Notes: generated by a model from the sequence alone, not told the origin. 64,000 nucleotides of DNA from Streptomyces cyanogenus (GCF_017526105.1 NZ_CP071839.1:3276501-3340500), one strand, 5' to 3'; shown: positions 16,679 to 25,269, counted from the stretch's first letter. A program made the numbers and translations.

Positions 16679-19152
16679 GTCAGCCGGGGCAGACCTGCCA
16701 GCGGCCGGGCTGCGAAGGGTTGTACGAGGACGTCGGCGGCGGCGAGCTGTACTGCGACACGTGCGGTCTCGCGCCCGTGGTGTCGGCCGGGGGCCCCTCC
16801 TCCGGGGACGGCACGGTGGGCTCGCCGCCCACCGGGATCACCCGGGCGGCGTCCGACAGCGGCGGTTCGGGCAGCTCCCGTACGTCCTCGCAGTCGTCGC
16901 GGTCGCGCCGCTCGGTCTCCGGGCGGCTGTCCCGCTCGCTGTCGGGCAAGTCCACCGGCCGCTCGGTGTCGGTGCGCAGCTCCGGCTCCTCCTCCGGCGC
17001 GTCCACGCGCGGGCGGCTGGGCGCCGGGCTGGTCTCCGTGCCGCAGGTGCCGCGGCCCGACCCGCGCGCGATGGTGCTGGAGAACCCGGAGGTGCCCGAG
17101 CGGAAGCGGTTCTGCTCCCGGTCGGACTGCGGGGCGCCGGTCGGCCGGGCCCGGGGTGACCGGCCGGGCCGCACGGAGGGGTTCTGCACCAAGTGCGGGC
17201 ACCCGTACTCCTTCGTGCCCAAGCTGAAGGCCGGGGACATCGTGCACGGCCAGTACGAGGTGGCGGGCTGCCTCGCGCACGGCGGGCTCGGCTGGATCTA
17301 CCTCGCCGTGGACCGGGCCGTCTCCGACCGCTGGGTGGTGCTCAAGGGCCTGCTGGACACCGGCGACCAGGACGCGATGGCCGCGGCGATCTCCGAGCGG
17401 CGGTTCCTCGCGGAGATCGAGCACGCCAACATCGTGCGGATCTACAACTTCGTGGAGCACCTGGACCAGCGCACCGGCTCCCTCGACGGCTACATCGTCA
17501 TGGAGTACGTCGGCGGCAAGTCCCTGAAGGAGATCGCCAACGCCCGCCGCGCGCCCGACGGACGGCGTGATCCGCTGCCGGTGGAGCAGGCGTGCGCCTA
17601 CGGCATCGAGGCGCTGGAGGCGCTCGGCCATCTGCACAGCCGGAACCTGCTGTACTGCGACTTCAAGGTCGACAACGCCATCCAGACCGAGGACCAGCTC
17701 AAGCTGATCGACATGGGCGCGGTCCGCCGGATGGACGACGACGAGTCGGCGATCTACGGCACGGTCGGCTACCAGGCGCCGGAGGTCGCCGAGACCGGCC
17801 CGTCGGTGGCCAGCGACCTGTACACGGTGGGCCGTACGCTGGCCGTGCTGACCTTCGACTTCCAGGGCTACACGAACGTCTACGCGGACTCCCTGCCCGA
17901 CCCGGACAGCATCGAGGTCTTCCGCCGGTACGAGTCCTTCTACCGGCTCCTGGTCCGCGCCACCGACCCCGATCCGGCCCGCCGGTTCGCCTCCGCGCAG
18001 GAGATGGCCGAGCAGCTGACAGGTGTGCTGCGGGAGGTCGTCGCACTCCAGACCGGGCAGCCGCGGCCCTCGCTGTCGACGCTGTTCGGCCCGGAGCTGA
18101 AGGTCACCGACACGGAGCTGTTCCCGCGGCTGGACGCGGACGTGTCCCGGCTGGGCGCACGGCCGGCGCGGAAGGCGGAGCCCGCCGTGCCCGCCCCTGC
18201 CCCGCCGGCCCTCGTCAAGCCCGTCGACACCCCGGCCGCCGCGCTCGCCCTGCCGGTGCCGCTGGTCGACCCGAGCGACCCGAACGCCGGTTTCCTGGCG
18301 GGCCTGCCGGCGTCCGCACCGGCCGAGCTGGTGACCGCGCTGGCCGCCGCGCCCGCGCAGACCGTGGAGACCCGGCTCCGGCAGATCCGCGCCCGGCTGG
18401 AGAGCGGCGACCACCAGGGCGCGGCGATGAGCCTCGCCAAGCTGGACGAGGAGCGGCCGGACGACTGGCGGGTGGTGTGGTACCGGGGCGTGGCCGCCCT
18501 GGTCACCGGCGACTTCGAGGGCGCCGCGCTCGCCTTCGACGCGATCTACGACGCCTTCCCGGGCGAGGCCGCGCCGAAGCTGGCGCTCGGACTGTGCGCG
18601 GAGGTGCTCGGCCAGCTGGACAACGCGGCCGAGTACTACCGGCTGGTGTGGACGACCGACCCGAGCTTCGTGAGCGCCGCGTTCGGGCTGGCCCGGGTGC
18701 AGCTGGCGGCCGGGGACCGGCGGGAGGCCGTACGGACGCTGGAGTCGGTGCCGGAGTCCTCCATCCACTACACGGCCGCCCGCGTCGCCGCCGTCCGGGC
18801 CCGGATCGCCCGGCGCACGGCGGACGCGGGTGACGTGCCGTTGCTGGACGACCTGACGGCCGCCGCGGGCCAGGTCGAGGCACTCCAGGCCTACGGCCTG
18901 GACCCGGCGCGGCGCGAGCGGTTGTCGGCGGAAGTACTCGGCTGCGCGCTGGACTGGATACTCTCCGGGGGTCAGGGCACCGGGCCGGCCGTCGGAGGCC
19001 GGGTGCTCCTGGGCAGCGGTCTGGACGAGCGGGGTCTCCGCTTCGGCCTGGAGCGCGCCTATCGCACGCTGGCCCGGCTGGCGACCGGCGGCGAGGAGAG
19101 GATCGAGCTGGTGGAACGGGCCAACCGTTACCGCCCCCGGACGTGGGTGTAG
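16675..19152 (+). CDS. pknG: PknG-type serine/threonine protein kinase
   Basis: 825 residues. Zinc-binding cysteines occur at residues 8, 13, 27 and 30, then a Ser/Arg-rich linker (about 50-120), then a second Cys-rich module near 142-180 (FCSRSDCGAP, FCTKCGHPY) corresponding to the rubredoxin-like region of PknG. Kinase domain about 188-450: glycine loop CLAHGGLGWIYLA, VVLKGL lysine, catalytic loop YCDFKVDN (Asp near 328), LIDMGAV in place of DFG, and GTVGYQAPEV. The C-terminal half is TPR-like (about 570-800). In mycobacteria, PknG phosphorylates the FHA protein GarA to adjust glutamate and TCA metabolism. The start overlaps the previous stop (ATGA); AGGGGGAAGG lies just upstream. Confidence 0.9.
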   Translation: MSQPGQTCQRPGCEGLYEDVGGGELYCDTCGLAPVVSAGGPSSGDGTVGSPPTGITRAASDSGGSGSSRTSSQSSRSRRSVSGRLSRSLSGKSTGRSVSVRSSGSSSGASTRGRLGAGLVSVPQVPRPDPRAMVLENPEVPERKRFCSRSDCGAPVGRARGDRPGRTEGFCTKCGHPYSFVPKLKAGDIVHGQYEVAGCLAHGGLGWIYLAVDRAVSDRWVVLKGLLDTGDQDAMAAAISERRFLAEIEHANIVRIYNFVEHLDQRTGSLDGYIVMEYVGGKSLKEIANARRAPDGRRDPLPVEQACAYGIEALEALGHLHSRNLLYCDFKVDNAIQTEDQLKLIDMGAVRRMDDDESAIYGTVGYQAPEVAETGPSVASDLYTVGRTLAVLTFDFQGYTNVYADSLPDPDSIEVFRRYESFYRLLVRATDPDPARRFASAQEMAEQLTGVLREVVALQTGQPRPSLSTLFGPELKVTDTELFPRLDADVSRLGARPARKAEPAVPAPAPPALVKPVDTPAAALALPVPLVDPSDPNAGFLAGLPASAPAELVTALAAAPAQTVETRLRQIRARLESGDHQGAAMSLAKLDEERPDDWRVVWYRGVAALVTGDFEGAALAFDAIYDAFPGEAAPKLALGLCAEVLGQLDNAAEYYRLVWTTDPSFVSAAFGLARVQLAAGDRREAVRTLESVPESSIHYTAARVAAVRARIARRTADAGDVPLLDDLTAAAGQVEALQAYGLDPARRERLSAEVLGCALDWILSGGQGTGPAVGGRVLLGSGLDERGLRFGLERAYRTLARLATGGEERIELVERANRYRPRTWV

Positions 19153-19155
19153 TCG

Positions 19156-20406
19156 ATGTCGCAGAAGCCCCAGCAGGCCGCACTGCCGAAGTGCCCGAGC
19201 TGCGCGGAGCCCGTGGAGTCGGGTGACCTGTTCTGCGGAGCGTGCGGATACGACCTTTCGGTGGTACCCGCCCCGCAGCAGGACCAGCAGGACCATCCGA
19301 CGCTCACCATGACCGGCTCCGCCGCGTCCGGGGACGGCACGGCCGGCGCCCCGGTGTCCGGGCACGAGTCCGGCACCGGGCAGACCGGCGGTTCCGGGGT
19401 GCGGTTCGACCGGCCGGCCGAGCCCGACGAGTACCCGTTGCAGGCGCCCGACCCGCGGCTGGCCGCCGCCCCGGCCGCCTCGGCCGACCCGGCGCAGGTC
19501 TGCGTGGCCTGCCGGGCGGGCCGGGTGGACAGCGACGGCTACTGCGAGAACTGCGGGCACGCCCAGCCCCGCGAACGCGACCACGTGGAGCGGGAGTCGG
19601 GCCCGGTCGCCGCCGTCAGCGACCGCGGGCTGCGCCACCACCGCAACGAGGACGCCTTCGCCGTCGGCCACACCACGCTGCCCGACGGCACCCCGGCGGC
19701 GGTGGCGATCGTCTGCGACGGCGTCTCCTCCGCGACCCGCCCGGACGACGCCTCCCTGGCCGCCTCCCAGGCGGCCGGCGACACCCTGCTCGCCGCGCTG
19801 CCCCGCGGCACCCACCCGCAGCAGGCGATGCACGAGGCGATCGTCGCCGCCGCGCAGGCCGTCAACGCGCTCGCCGAGGAGCCCGCCACGGCCCGCGAGC
19901 ACGCCCCGCACCAGAACGCCCCGGCGTGCACGATCGTCGGCGCGGTGGTCACCTCCGGGCTGCTGGTCGTCGGCTGGGTCGGCGACAGCCGGGCCTACTG
20001 GGTGCCCACCGACCGCGGCACACCGCCCGCCCGGCTGACCGAGGACGACTCCTGGGCGGCGCAGATGGTCGCCGCCGGCCTGATGAGCGAGGCCGAGGCG
20101 TACGCCGACGAGCGCGCCCACGCGATCACCGGATGGCTCGGCGCGGACGCCTACGAACTGGAGCCGCACACCGCCTCGTTCAAGCCGGACCGGCCGGGTG
20201 CGGTGGTGGTGTGCACCGACGGACTGTGGAACTACGCGGAGACGGCCGAGGAGATGTGCGAGGTCGTCCCGGCGGACGCGGCGACCCGCCCGCTGCACGG
20301 CGCCCGGGTGCTGGTCGGGCACGCCCTGGACGGCGGGGGCCACGACAACGTAACAGTGGCGGTCCTGCCGTTCCCGGCGCCGCCGCAGGGGGCAGGATCG
20401 GCCTGA
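19156..20406 (+). CDS. PP2C-type protein phosphatase with two zinc ribbons
   Basis: 416 residues. Zinc ribbons: CPSCAEPV...CGACGYDL (about 13-34) and CVACRAGR...CENCGHAQ (about 116-137). The PPM/PP2C catalytic domain follows (about 150-410): HRNEDAFAVG, VCDGVSS, GWVGDSRAYW, VVCTDGLWNY and HDNVTVAVLP carry the metal-binding Asp residues. It would dephosphorylate Ser/Thr-phosphorylated targets of the kinase encoded just upstream. The ATG is 4 bp after the pknG stop. No membrane segment, so cytoplasmic. Confidence 0.9.
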   Translation: MSQKPQQAALPKCPSCAEPVESGDLFCGACGYDLSVVPAPQQDQQDHPTLTMTGSAASGDGTAGAPVSGHESGTGQTGGSGVRFDRPAEPDEYPLQAPDPRLAAAPAASADPAQVCVACRAGRVDSDGYCENCGHAQPRERDHVERESGPVAAVSDRGLRHHRNEDAFAVGHTTLPDGTPAAVAIVCDGVSSATRPDDASLAASQAAGDTLLAALPRGTHPQQAMHEAIVAAAQAVNALAEEPATAREHAPHQNAPACTIVGAVVTSGLLVVGWVGDSRAYWVPTDRGTPPARLTEDDSWAAQMVAAGLMSEAEAYADERAHAITGWLGADAYELEPHTASFKPDRPGAVVVCTDGLWNYAETAEEMCEVVPADAATRPLHGARVLVGHALDGGGHDNVTVAVLPFPAPPQGAGSA

Positions 20407-20446
20407 GGGCCGTATCCGACGGGGGAACGGCACGGGGAAGCAGGGG

Positions 20447-20470
20447 GCGGACCGGAGGGGACCGGTCCGC
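20447..20470 (+). terminator. Perfect 9-bp hairpin between phosphatase and vWA genes
   Basis: GCGGACCGG / CCGGTCCGC around loop AGGGGA. There is no T-run after it, so it could be an attenuator, an RNA-stability element or a weak terminator lowering expression of the last two genes. Confidence 0.45.
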
Positions 20471-20521
20471 TCACAGCCATCGCCCCGCGTGGGCGGGGTG
20501 TCGAGGGGGATGCGATCAATC

Positions 20522-21865
20522 ATGGCCAATTTCGCGAAGTCGAACGTGCCGCAGTTCTCGGTGGACGTCTACCAGAACGAGTACCTGCCCGAGGGCGGCA
20601 GCGAGGTCAACGCCATCGTCACGGTGAGCGCGACCGGCGGCGGCACCATCGGCAGCACGGTCTCCGCACCCGTGTACGCGCCGGGGCAGCGGCCCTCCGC
20701 CGCGGTGGCGCTCATGGTCGACTGCTCGGGCTCCATGGACTATCCGCCGACCAAGATGCGCAACGCGCGGGACGCCACGGCCGCCGCGATCGACACCCTG
20801 CGCGACGGCACCCGCTTCGCGGTGATCGGCGGCACCCACGTGGCCACGGAGGTCTATCCGGGCGACGGACGGCTCGCGGTCGCCGACGCCACCACCCGGG
20901 AGCAGGCCAAGCAGGCGCTGCGCCGGCTGAGCGCGGGCGGCGGTACGGCCATCGGCACCTGGCTGCGGCTCGCCGACCGGCTGCTGTCCTCGGCGGACGT
21001 CACCATCCGGCACGGCATCCTGCTCACCGACGGCCGCAACGAACACGAGGCGCCGGAGGACCTGCGGGCCGCGCTGGACGCCTGCGCCGGGCGGTTCACC
21101 TGCGACGCCCGGGGCGTGGGCACCGACTGGGAAGTGAAAGAAGTCACAGGGATCGCCTCGGCACTGCTCGGCACCGCCGACATCGTCGCCGACCCGGCGG
21201 GCCTGGCCGCCGACTTCACGAAGATGATGGAGACGGCGATGGGCAAGGAGGTCGCCGACGTCGCCCTGCGGGTGTGGACGCCGGTCGGCACGGCCATCCG
21301 GTTCCTCAAGCAAGTCGCCCCCAGCATGGAGGACTTGACCGGCCGGCGCACCGAGGCCGGGCCGCGCGCCGGGGACTATCCGACCGGGTCCTGGGGCGAC
21401 GAGTCCCGCGACTACCACCTGTGCGTGACGGTCCCGCCGGCCGGGCTCGGCCGGGAGATGCTCGCCGCGCGGGTGTCGCTGGTGATACCGCAACCGGACG
21501 GAGGGGCACAAAACCTCGGCGCGCAGGGGCTGGTACGGGCCGTGTGGACCGACGACATGACCGCATCCACCTCGATCAACCCCCAAGTCGCCCACTACAC
21601 CGGGCAGGCCGAACTGGCGCAGGCCATCCAGAAGGGGCTCGACCTTCGCAAAGCGGGCGATTTCGATGGTGCAACGGCCAAACTGGGGCGGGCCGTTCAG
21701 CTCGCGAGCGCCTCGGGGAACGCCGATACTGCGAAACTGCTTGCGAAGGTGGTGGACGTGGTCGACGCCGCGACAGGTACTGTGCGGTTGAAGACGAGGG
21801 TCGCCGAGGCGGACGAGATGACTCTGGAGACCCGGTCCACCAAGACTGTCCGTGTGAAGAAGTGA
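20522..21865 (+). CDS. von Willebrand factor A domain protein (TerY-like)
   Basis: 447 residues. The vWA domain starts near residue 65 (RPSAAVALMVDCSGSMDYPP). DCSGS is an intact MIDAS metal site, completed by Thr/Ser and Asp residues in GGGTAIGTWLRLADRLL and HGILLTDGRNEHE. A beta-rich region follows (about 250-350), then a helical tail resembling a TPR. Such proteins form metal-dependent complexes and in TerY-P systems occur with a kinase and a PP2C phosphatase, as here. ATG 20522 is preferred; ATG 20510 lies directly on the GAGGGGG purine tract, too close to it. Confidence 0.85.
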   Translation: MANFAKSNVPQFSVDVYQNEYLPEGGSEVNAIVTVSATGGGTIGSTVSAPVYAPGQRPSAAVALMVDCSGSMDYPPTKMRNARDATAAAIDTLRDGTRFAVIGGTHVATEVYPGDGRLAVADATTREQAKQALRRLSAGGGTAIGTWLRLADRLLSSADVTIRHGILLTDGRNEHEAPEDLRAALDACAGRFTCDARGVGTDWEVKEVTGIASALLGTADIVADPAGLAADFTKMMETAMGKEVADVALRVWTPVGTAIRFLKQVAPSMEDLTGRRTEAGPRAGDYPTGSWGDESRDYHLCVTVPPAGLGREMLAARVSLVIPQPDGGAQNLGAQGLVRAVWTDDMTASTSINPQVAHYTGQAELAQAIQKGLDLRKAGDFDGATAKLGRAVQLASASGNADTAKLLAKVVDVVDAATGTVRLKTRVAEADEMTLETRSTKTVRVKK

Positions 21866-21899
21866 CCCTCCAAAGCGTAGGAGAAGGGGAAGCACCGAC

Positions 21900-23633
21900 A
21901 TGCCGACCTGCCCGAACGGACACCAGTCGGGTTCCGACGACTGGTGCGAGGTCTGCGGTCACCGCATGGCCGGTGCCGTACCTCCGCCCCCTCCGCCGCC
22001 GCCCCCGGCCGCCGGCGGCTACGGCTTCCCGCCACCCGCGGGTGCCGGTGGCCGGCCCGGTCCGGCCGCCGCGGACCCCGAGCCGGAGCTGTGCCCGCAG
22101 TGCCGTACGCCCCGTGAGGGCGGCGCGCCCTTCTGCGAGGAGTGCCGGTGGAACTTCCTGACCAACACCGCGACGTCCTACACCCCGGCCGCCCCGCGTC
22201 CGCCGCAGCCGCGGTTCCAGCCGCCGAGCGCGACGTACGGCGGCGGTGACGGGTACGAGTACCAGGGCTCGCGGCCCTCGCAGGTGAACCGGCCGGCCGA
22301 GCCGATCCCGTCCTTCGGCAGCGAGCCGTCGGGCCCGACGCCGTTCGGCGGCAACCGTGCCCCGTCCGGCCCGCCGACCTCCCCCGGCCCCTCGGGCCCG
22401 CCCCCGTTCGGCACCGGCAACCAGCGCCCGCCGGGCCCGCCGCCGGGCTTCGGCGGCGGCCCGAACACGGCACCGGGCCAGCGCCCCGGCCCCCAGGGCC
22501 CCGGCGCCCCATCGACTCCGCCCGGCTTCGGCGGCGGTCCCGGCCAGGGCCAGGGTCACCCCGGTCAAGGCCAGGGTCAGGGCCAAGGCCCGGGCTCCGG
22601 CGGACCGTCCGGCTTCGGCGGCGGTCCCGGTCAGGGCCAGGGTCACCCCGGTCAGGGCCAAGGCCCGGGCTCCGGCGGTCCCTCCGGGTTCGGCGGCGGT
22701 CCCGGGCAGGGTCCCGGCGCCGGTGGCCCCTCGGGGTTCGGCGGCGGTCCCGGTCAGGGGCCGGGAACCGGTGGCCCCTCCGGTCCGTCGGGGTTCGGCG
22801 GTGGCCAGGGTCAGGGACAAGGCCAGGGCCAGGGTCAGGGCCCCGGTCATGGCTTCGGTGGTCCGGGGCAGGGCCCCGGCGGCCCGTCCGCGCCGCCCCC
22901 GCCCTTCGGGCGTGAGCCCTCCCGTCCCGGTGGCCCCACGCCGCCCGGCCCCTCCGGCTTCGGCGGCGGTCCCGGCGGTGCTCCGCAGGGGTTCCAGCAG
23001 GCCGGAGCGTCGGCTCCGCCCGCGTTCCCGCGCGAGACCGGCCGCCCGGCGGCGGGCGACGACGACTGGGTGCTCTCCCCGCCGTCGTCCCCGGGCCCGG
23101 GCGGACCCGGCGGACCGGGCCAGGGCCCCGGCGGTCAGGGCGGCGGCTACGGCTACCCGCACCCCGGCGCCACCCAGGCCCCCGGCGGACCCGGCGGCTT
23201 CCCGCAGGCACCGCAGGCCTCCCAGCCGGCCACCTGGACGGCGACCATCGGCCCGGACCGCGAGTACTTCATGGCGATGATGCAGCGCTCCGGCCCCGAG
23301 GCCGCCGGCCTGAACCTGCCCGCGTACTCGCCCGAGCAGCAGCGCACGCTCTCCGGCAACCAGGTCACCATCGGCCGCCGCCGGCACTCCACCGGCGACA
23401 CCCCCGACATCGACCTGTCGGTGCCGCCGGAGGACCCGGGCGTCTCGCACCAGCACGCGGTGCTGGTGCAGCAGCCGGACGGCAGCTGGGCGGTCGTCGA
23501 CCAGAACTCGACGAACGGCACCACGGTCAACATGTCGGAGGAGCCGATCCAGCCGTTCGTGCCGGTCCCGCTCCAGGACGGCGACCGGGTGCACGTCGGC
23601 GCCTGGACGACGATCACCGTCCGCCGGGGCTGA
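21900..23633 (+). CDS. FHA-domain protein with zinc ribbon and Gly/Pro/Gln-rich linker
   Basis: 577 residues. Zinc-binding pairs at the N-terminus (CPNGHQSGSDDWCEVCGHR) and about residues 65-85 (LCPQCRTP, FCEECRW). Residues about 95-440 are a disordered linker rich in Gly, Pro and Gln. The FHA domain is C-terminal (about 480-577): VTIGRRRHSTGDTPDIDL, then VSHQHAVLVQQ and QNSTNGTTVN give the Arg, Ser-x-x-His and Asn that bind phosphothreonine. Likely the phospho-target or reader for the PknG kinase, comparable to GarA. RBS AGGAGAAGGGG lies upstream of the ATG. It ends 6 bp from the convergent methyltransferase gene. Confidence 0.88.
   Translation: MPTCPNGHQSGSDDWCEVCGHRMAGAVPPPPPPPPPAAGGYGFPPPAGAGGRPGPAAADPEPELCPQCRTPREGGAPFCEECRWNFLTNTATSYTPAAPRPPQPRFQPPSATYGGGDGYEYQGSRPSQVNRPAEPIPSFGSEPSGPTPFGGNRAPSGPPTSPGPSGPPPFGTGNQRPPGPPPGFGGGPNTAPGQRPGPQGPGAPSTPPGFGGGPGQGQGHPGQGQGQGQGPGSGGPSGFGGGPGQGQGHPGQGQGPGSGGPSGFGGGPGQGPGAGGPSGFGGGPGQGPGTGGPSGPSGFGGGQGQGQGQGQGQGPGHGFGGPGQGPGGPSAPPPPFGREPSRPGGPTPPGPSGFGGGPGGAPQGFQQAGASAPPAFPRETGRPAAGDDDWVLSPPSSPGPGGPGGPGQGPGGQGGGYGYPHPGATQAPGGPGGFPQAPQASQPATWTATIGPDREYFMAMMQRSGPEAAGLNLPAYSPEQQRTLSGNQVTIGRRRHSTGDTPDIDLSVPPEDPGVSHQHAVLVQQPDGSWAVVDQNSTNGTTVNMSEEPIQPFVPVPLQDGDRVHVGAWTTITVRRG
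22522..22860. repeat. In-frame Gly/Pro/Gln low-complexity repeats in the FHA gene
   Basis: Degenerate units encoding GFGGGPGQGQGHPGQGQG and GPSGFGGGPGQGPG recur at least five times. They are imperfect and without spacers; they code for the disordered linker. Confidence 0.8.
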
Positions 23634-23639
23634 GCGCGC

Positions 23640-24617
23640 TCAGGGCAGGGGCCAGGCGTACGGCCCCTCCGGGTCGTCCAGCCACGCCCAGGTGTGCTCG
23701 CCGGCGACCGTGACGCCGTAGCGTCCGCGGCCCGGCTCGCCCTCGCGTTCCCACAGGGCGTACGCCTCCCGCGGGTCGAGGGTGCCCCGGGCCAGCGCGA
23801 GCAGGAAGCGGAACGGTTCCTGCTCGCGGGCCCGGCCCGGCAGCCCGGCCAGGCAGACGCTCTCGGGCTCCGCCCCGCCCTCGCCGCGCAGCGGCACGAA
23901 GAAGGCGGCCCGGGGCAGGAAGCGGCCCTCGGCGTGCTCCGCGTCCCGCACGCTCAGGGCGAGCAGTCCGGTGGCGAGCGGGGTCAGGACGCGCGCGCCG
24001 GGCCGGCACTGGGCGAGCCAGGCGCGCGGCACCGTGGGCAGCTCGCAGGTGGCGATGATCCGGTCGAAGGGGGCGCGCTCGGGCGCTCCGCGCGCGCCGT
24101 CGCCGGTGACGACGACCGGGCGGAAGCCGGCCGCGGCGAGGTGCTGCCGGGCCGACTCGGTGATCTCCGGTTCCAGGTCGATGGTGGTGACGAGGTCGTC
24201 GGCGCCGAGCCGGTGGGCGAGCAGGGCCGCGTTGTAGCCGGTGCCGGCGCCCACCTCCAGGACCCGGTCGCCGTCCCGGACGCGCAGCGCGACCAGCATC
24301 CGGGCCATCAGGGAGGGCTGGCTGCTGGAGGAGAGGAGCCGGCCGTCGCGCAGCCGGGTGGCCAGCGGTTCGTCCGCGTAGGCGCCGCGCACCCAGCGTT
24401 CCCGGGCCTCCAGGTCGGGGTTCTCGCCCCAGCGCCGCTCGTAGCCGCGCGGCCCGGCGACGTAGTAGTACGGCACGAACAGGTGCCGGGGCACCGCCGC
24501 GAACGCCTCCCGCCACACCGGGTCCGCGTCCCAGGCCCCGTCGGCGTCGATCTCCCGTACCAGCGCGGCCCGTGCCGCGTCGGCGAGAACCTCGATCTCC
24601 GTGTCGTGGGCGCCCAT
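23640..24617 (-). CDS. PCMT-like (protein-L-isoaspartate) methyltransferase family protein
   Basis: 325 residues. PRHLFVPYYY near residue 45 and LSSSSQPSLMARMLVAL near 100 are typical of the isoaspartate methyltransferase family. The SAM-binding motif I is RVLEVGAGTGYNAALLAHRL near 118, and FDRIIATCELP marks motif II. The C-terminal ~110 residues exceed the classical 210-residue Pcm enzyme and include GEHTWAWLDDPEGPYAWPLP. Family members repair isoaspartyl residues or modify peptides; the substrate here is unknown. It is transcribed convergently to the FHA gene and divergently from the globin gene. Confidence 0.8.
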   Translation of the reverse strand: MGAHDTEIEVLADAARAALVREIDADGAWDADPVWREAFAAVPRHLFVPYYYVAGPRGYERRWGENPDLEARERWVRGAYADEPLATRLRDGRLLSSSSQPSLMARMLVALRVRDGDRVLEVGAGTGYNAALLAHRLGADDLVTTIDLEPEITESARQHLAAAGFRPVVVTGDGARGAPERAPFDRIIATCELPTVPRAWLAQCRPGARVLTPLATGLLALSVRDAEHAEGRFLPRAAFFVPLRGEGGAEPESVCLAGLPGRAREQEPFRFLLALARGTLDPREAYALWEREGEPGRGRYGVTVAGEHTWAWLDDPEGPYAWPLP

Positions 24618-24677
24618 GGGTCCACAGTAGGGGCGGGCGGTCCCCGGGAGGGGGCGGCCGGGGGGTGGTCCTAAGCC

Positions 24678-24708
24678 TTGAGTCCTGGGTCATCCCGTCT
24701 GAGACGAT
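24678..24708 (+). promoter_or_regulatory. Candidate promoter giving a leaderless glbO transcript
   Basis: TTGAGT (24678-24683), 19-bp spacer, GACGAT (24703-24708). The GTG start at 24715 lies where transcription should begin, and there is no convincing Shine-Dalgarno site in front of it. Confidence 0.35.
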
Positions 24709-24714
24709 GGACGG

Positions 24715-25119
24715 GTGAATGAGATTCGGCGCGGCACGCTTCAGGAGCAGACCTTCTACGAGCAGGTCGGCGGGGAGGAGACCTTCCGCCGGCTCGTCCA
24801 CCGTTTCTACCAGGGAGTCGCCGAGGACCCGCTCCTGCGGCCGATGTACCCGGAGGAGGACCTGGGCCCGGCCGAGGAGCGGCTGGCCCTGTTCCTGATG
24901 CAGTACTGGGGCGGGCCCACGACGTACAGCGAGAACCGCGGCCACCCGCGGCTGCGGATGCGGCACGCGCCGTTCACCGTGGACCGGGCGGCGCACGACG
25001 CCTGGCTGCGGCACATGCGGGTGGCGGTCGACGAACTGGGGCTGCCGGAGGAGCACGAGCGGACGCTGTGGAACTACCTGACGTACGCCGCCGCGTCGAT
25101 GGTGAACACCCCGGACTGA
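24715..25119 (+). CDS. glbO: Group II truncated haemoglobin (GlbO type)
   Basis: 134 residues, the usual length for a 2-on-2 globin. [20 protein letters not shown] near residue 11, then [20 protein letters not shown] and MRHAPF: Trp in YWGGP is the group II signature and His in MRHAPF is the proximal haem ligand. A C-terminal [13 protein letters not shown] helix completes the fold. Actinobacterial GlbO proteins bind oxygen or NO and are thought to act in redox or NO protection. Monocistronic; start GTG 24715 appears leaderless. Confidence 0.9.
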   Translation: MNEIRRGTLQEQTFYEQVGGEETFRRLVHRFYQGVAEDPLLRPMYPEEDLGPAEERLALFLMQYWGGPTTYSENRGHPRLRMRHAPFTVDRAAHDAWLRHMRVAVDELGLPEEHERTLWNYLTYAAASMVNTPD

Positions 25120-25140
25120 CGGTTCGTCGCTGAAGGCCGG

Positions 25141-25185
25141 ATTCCGGTCACCGCGTGCCGCATTCCGGTCACAATCCGGTATAGA
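25141..25185 (+). promoter_or_regulatory. ABC-exporter promoter with 11-bp direct repeats
   Basis: ATTCCGGTCAC occurs at 25141-25151 and 25162-25172 (21-bp phase), with a degenerate copy AATCCGGTATA at 25173-25183 that contains the -10 hexamer TATAGA (25180-25185). No -35 consensus is seen. The repeats therefore overlap the core promoter and probably bind a regulator. Confidence 0.45.
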
Positions 25186-25269
25186 GCGGCCGACAACCGC
25201 TTACCCCACGTCCCGCGCTCTGCGAGCATCGCCCGCAGGTCTGGAAATCCGGACACACGGGGGCCGGGT

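Noticed and set aside
16594..20529. 1311-codon open frame on the minus strand across pknG and the phosphatase
   Set aside because: Antisense shadow of two clear genes; composition is typical of reverse-frame reading in GC-rich DNA and it shows no domain.
22522..22860. Possible CRISPR-like repeats
   Set aside because: Repeats are degenerate, in-frame and without unique spacers; they code for a linker.
23614..25056. 480-codon minus frame over the methyltransferase and globin genes
   Set aside because: Different frame from the methyltransferase and antisense to the globin; no motif.
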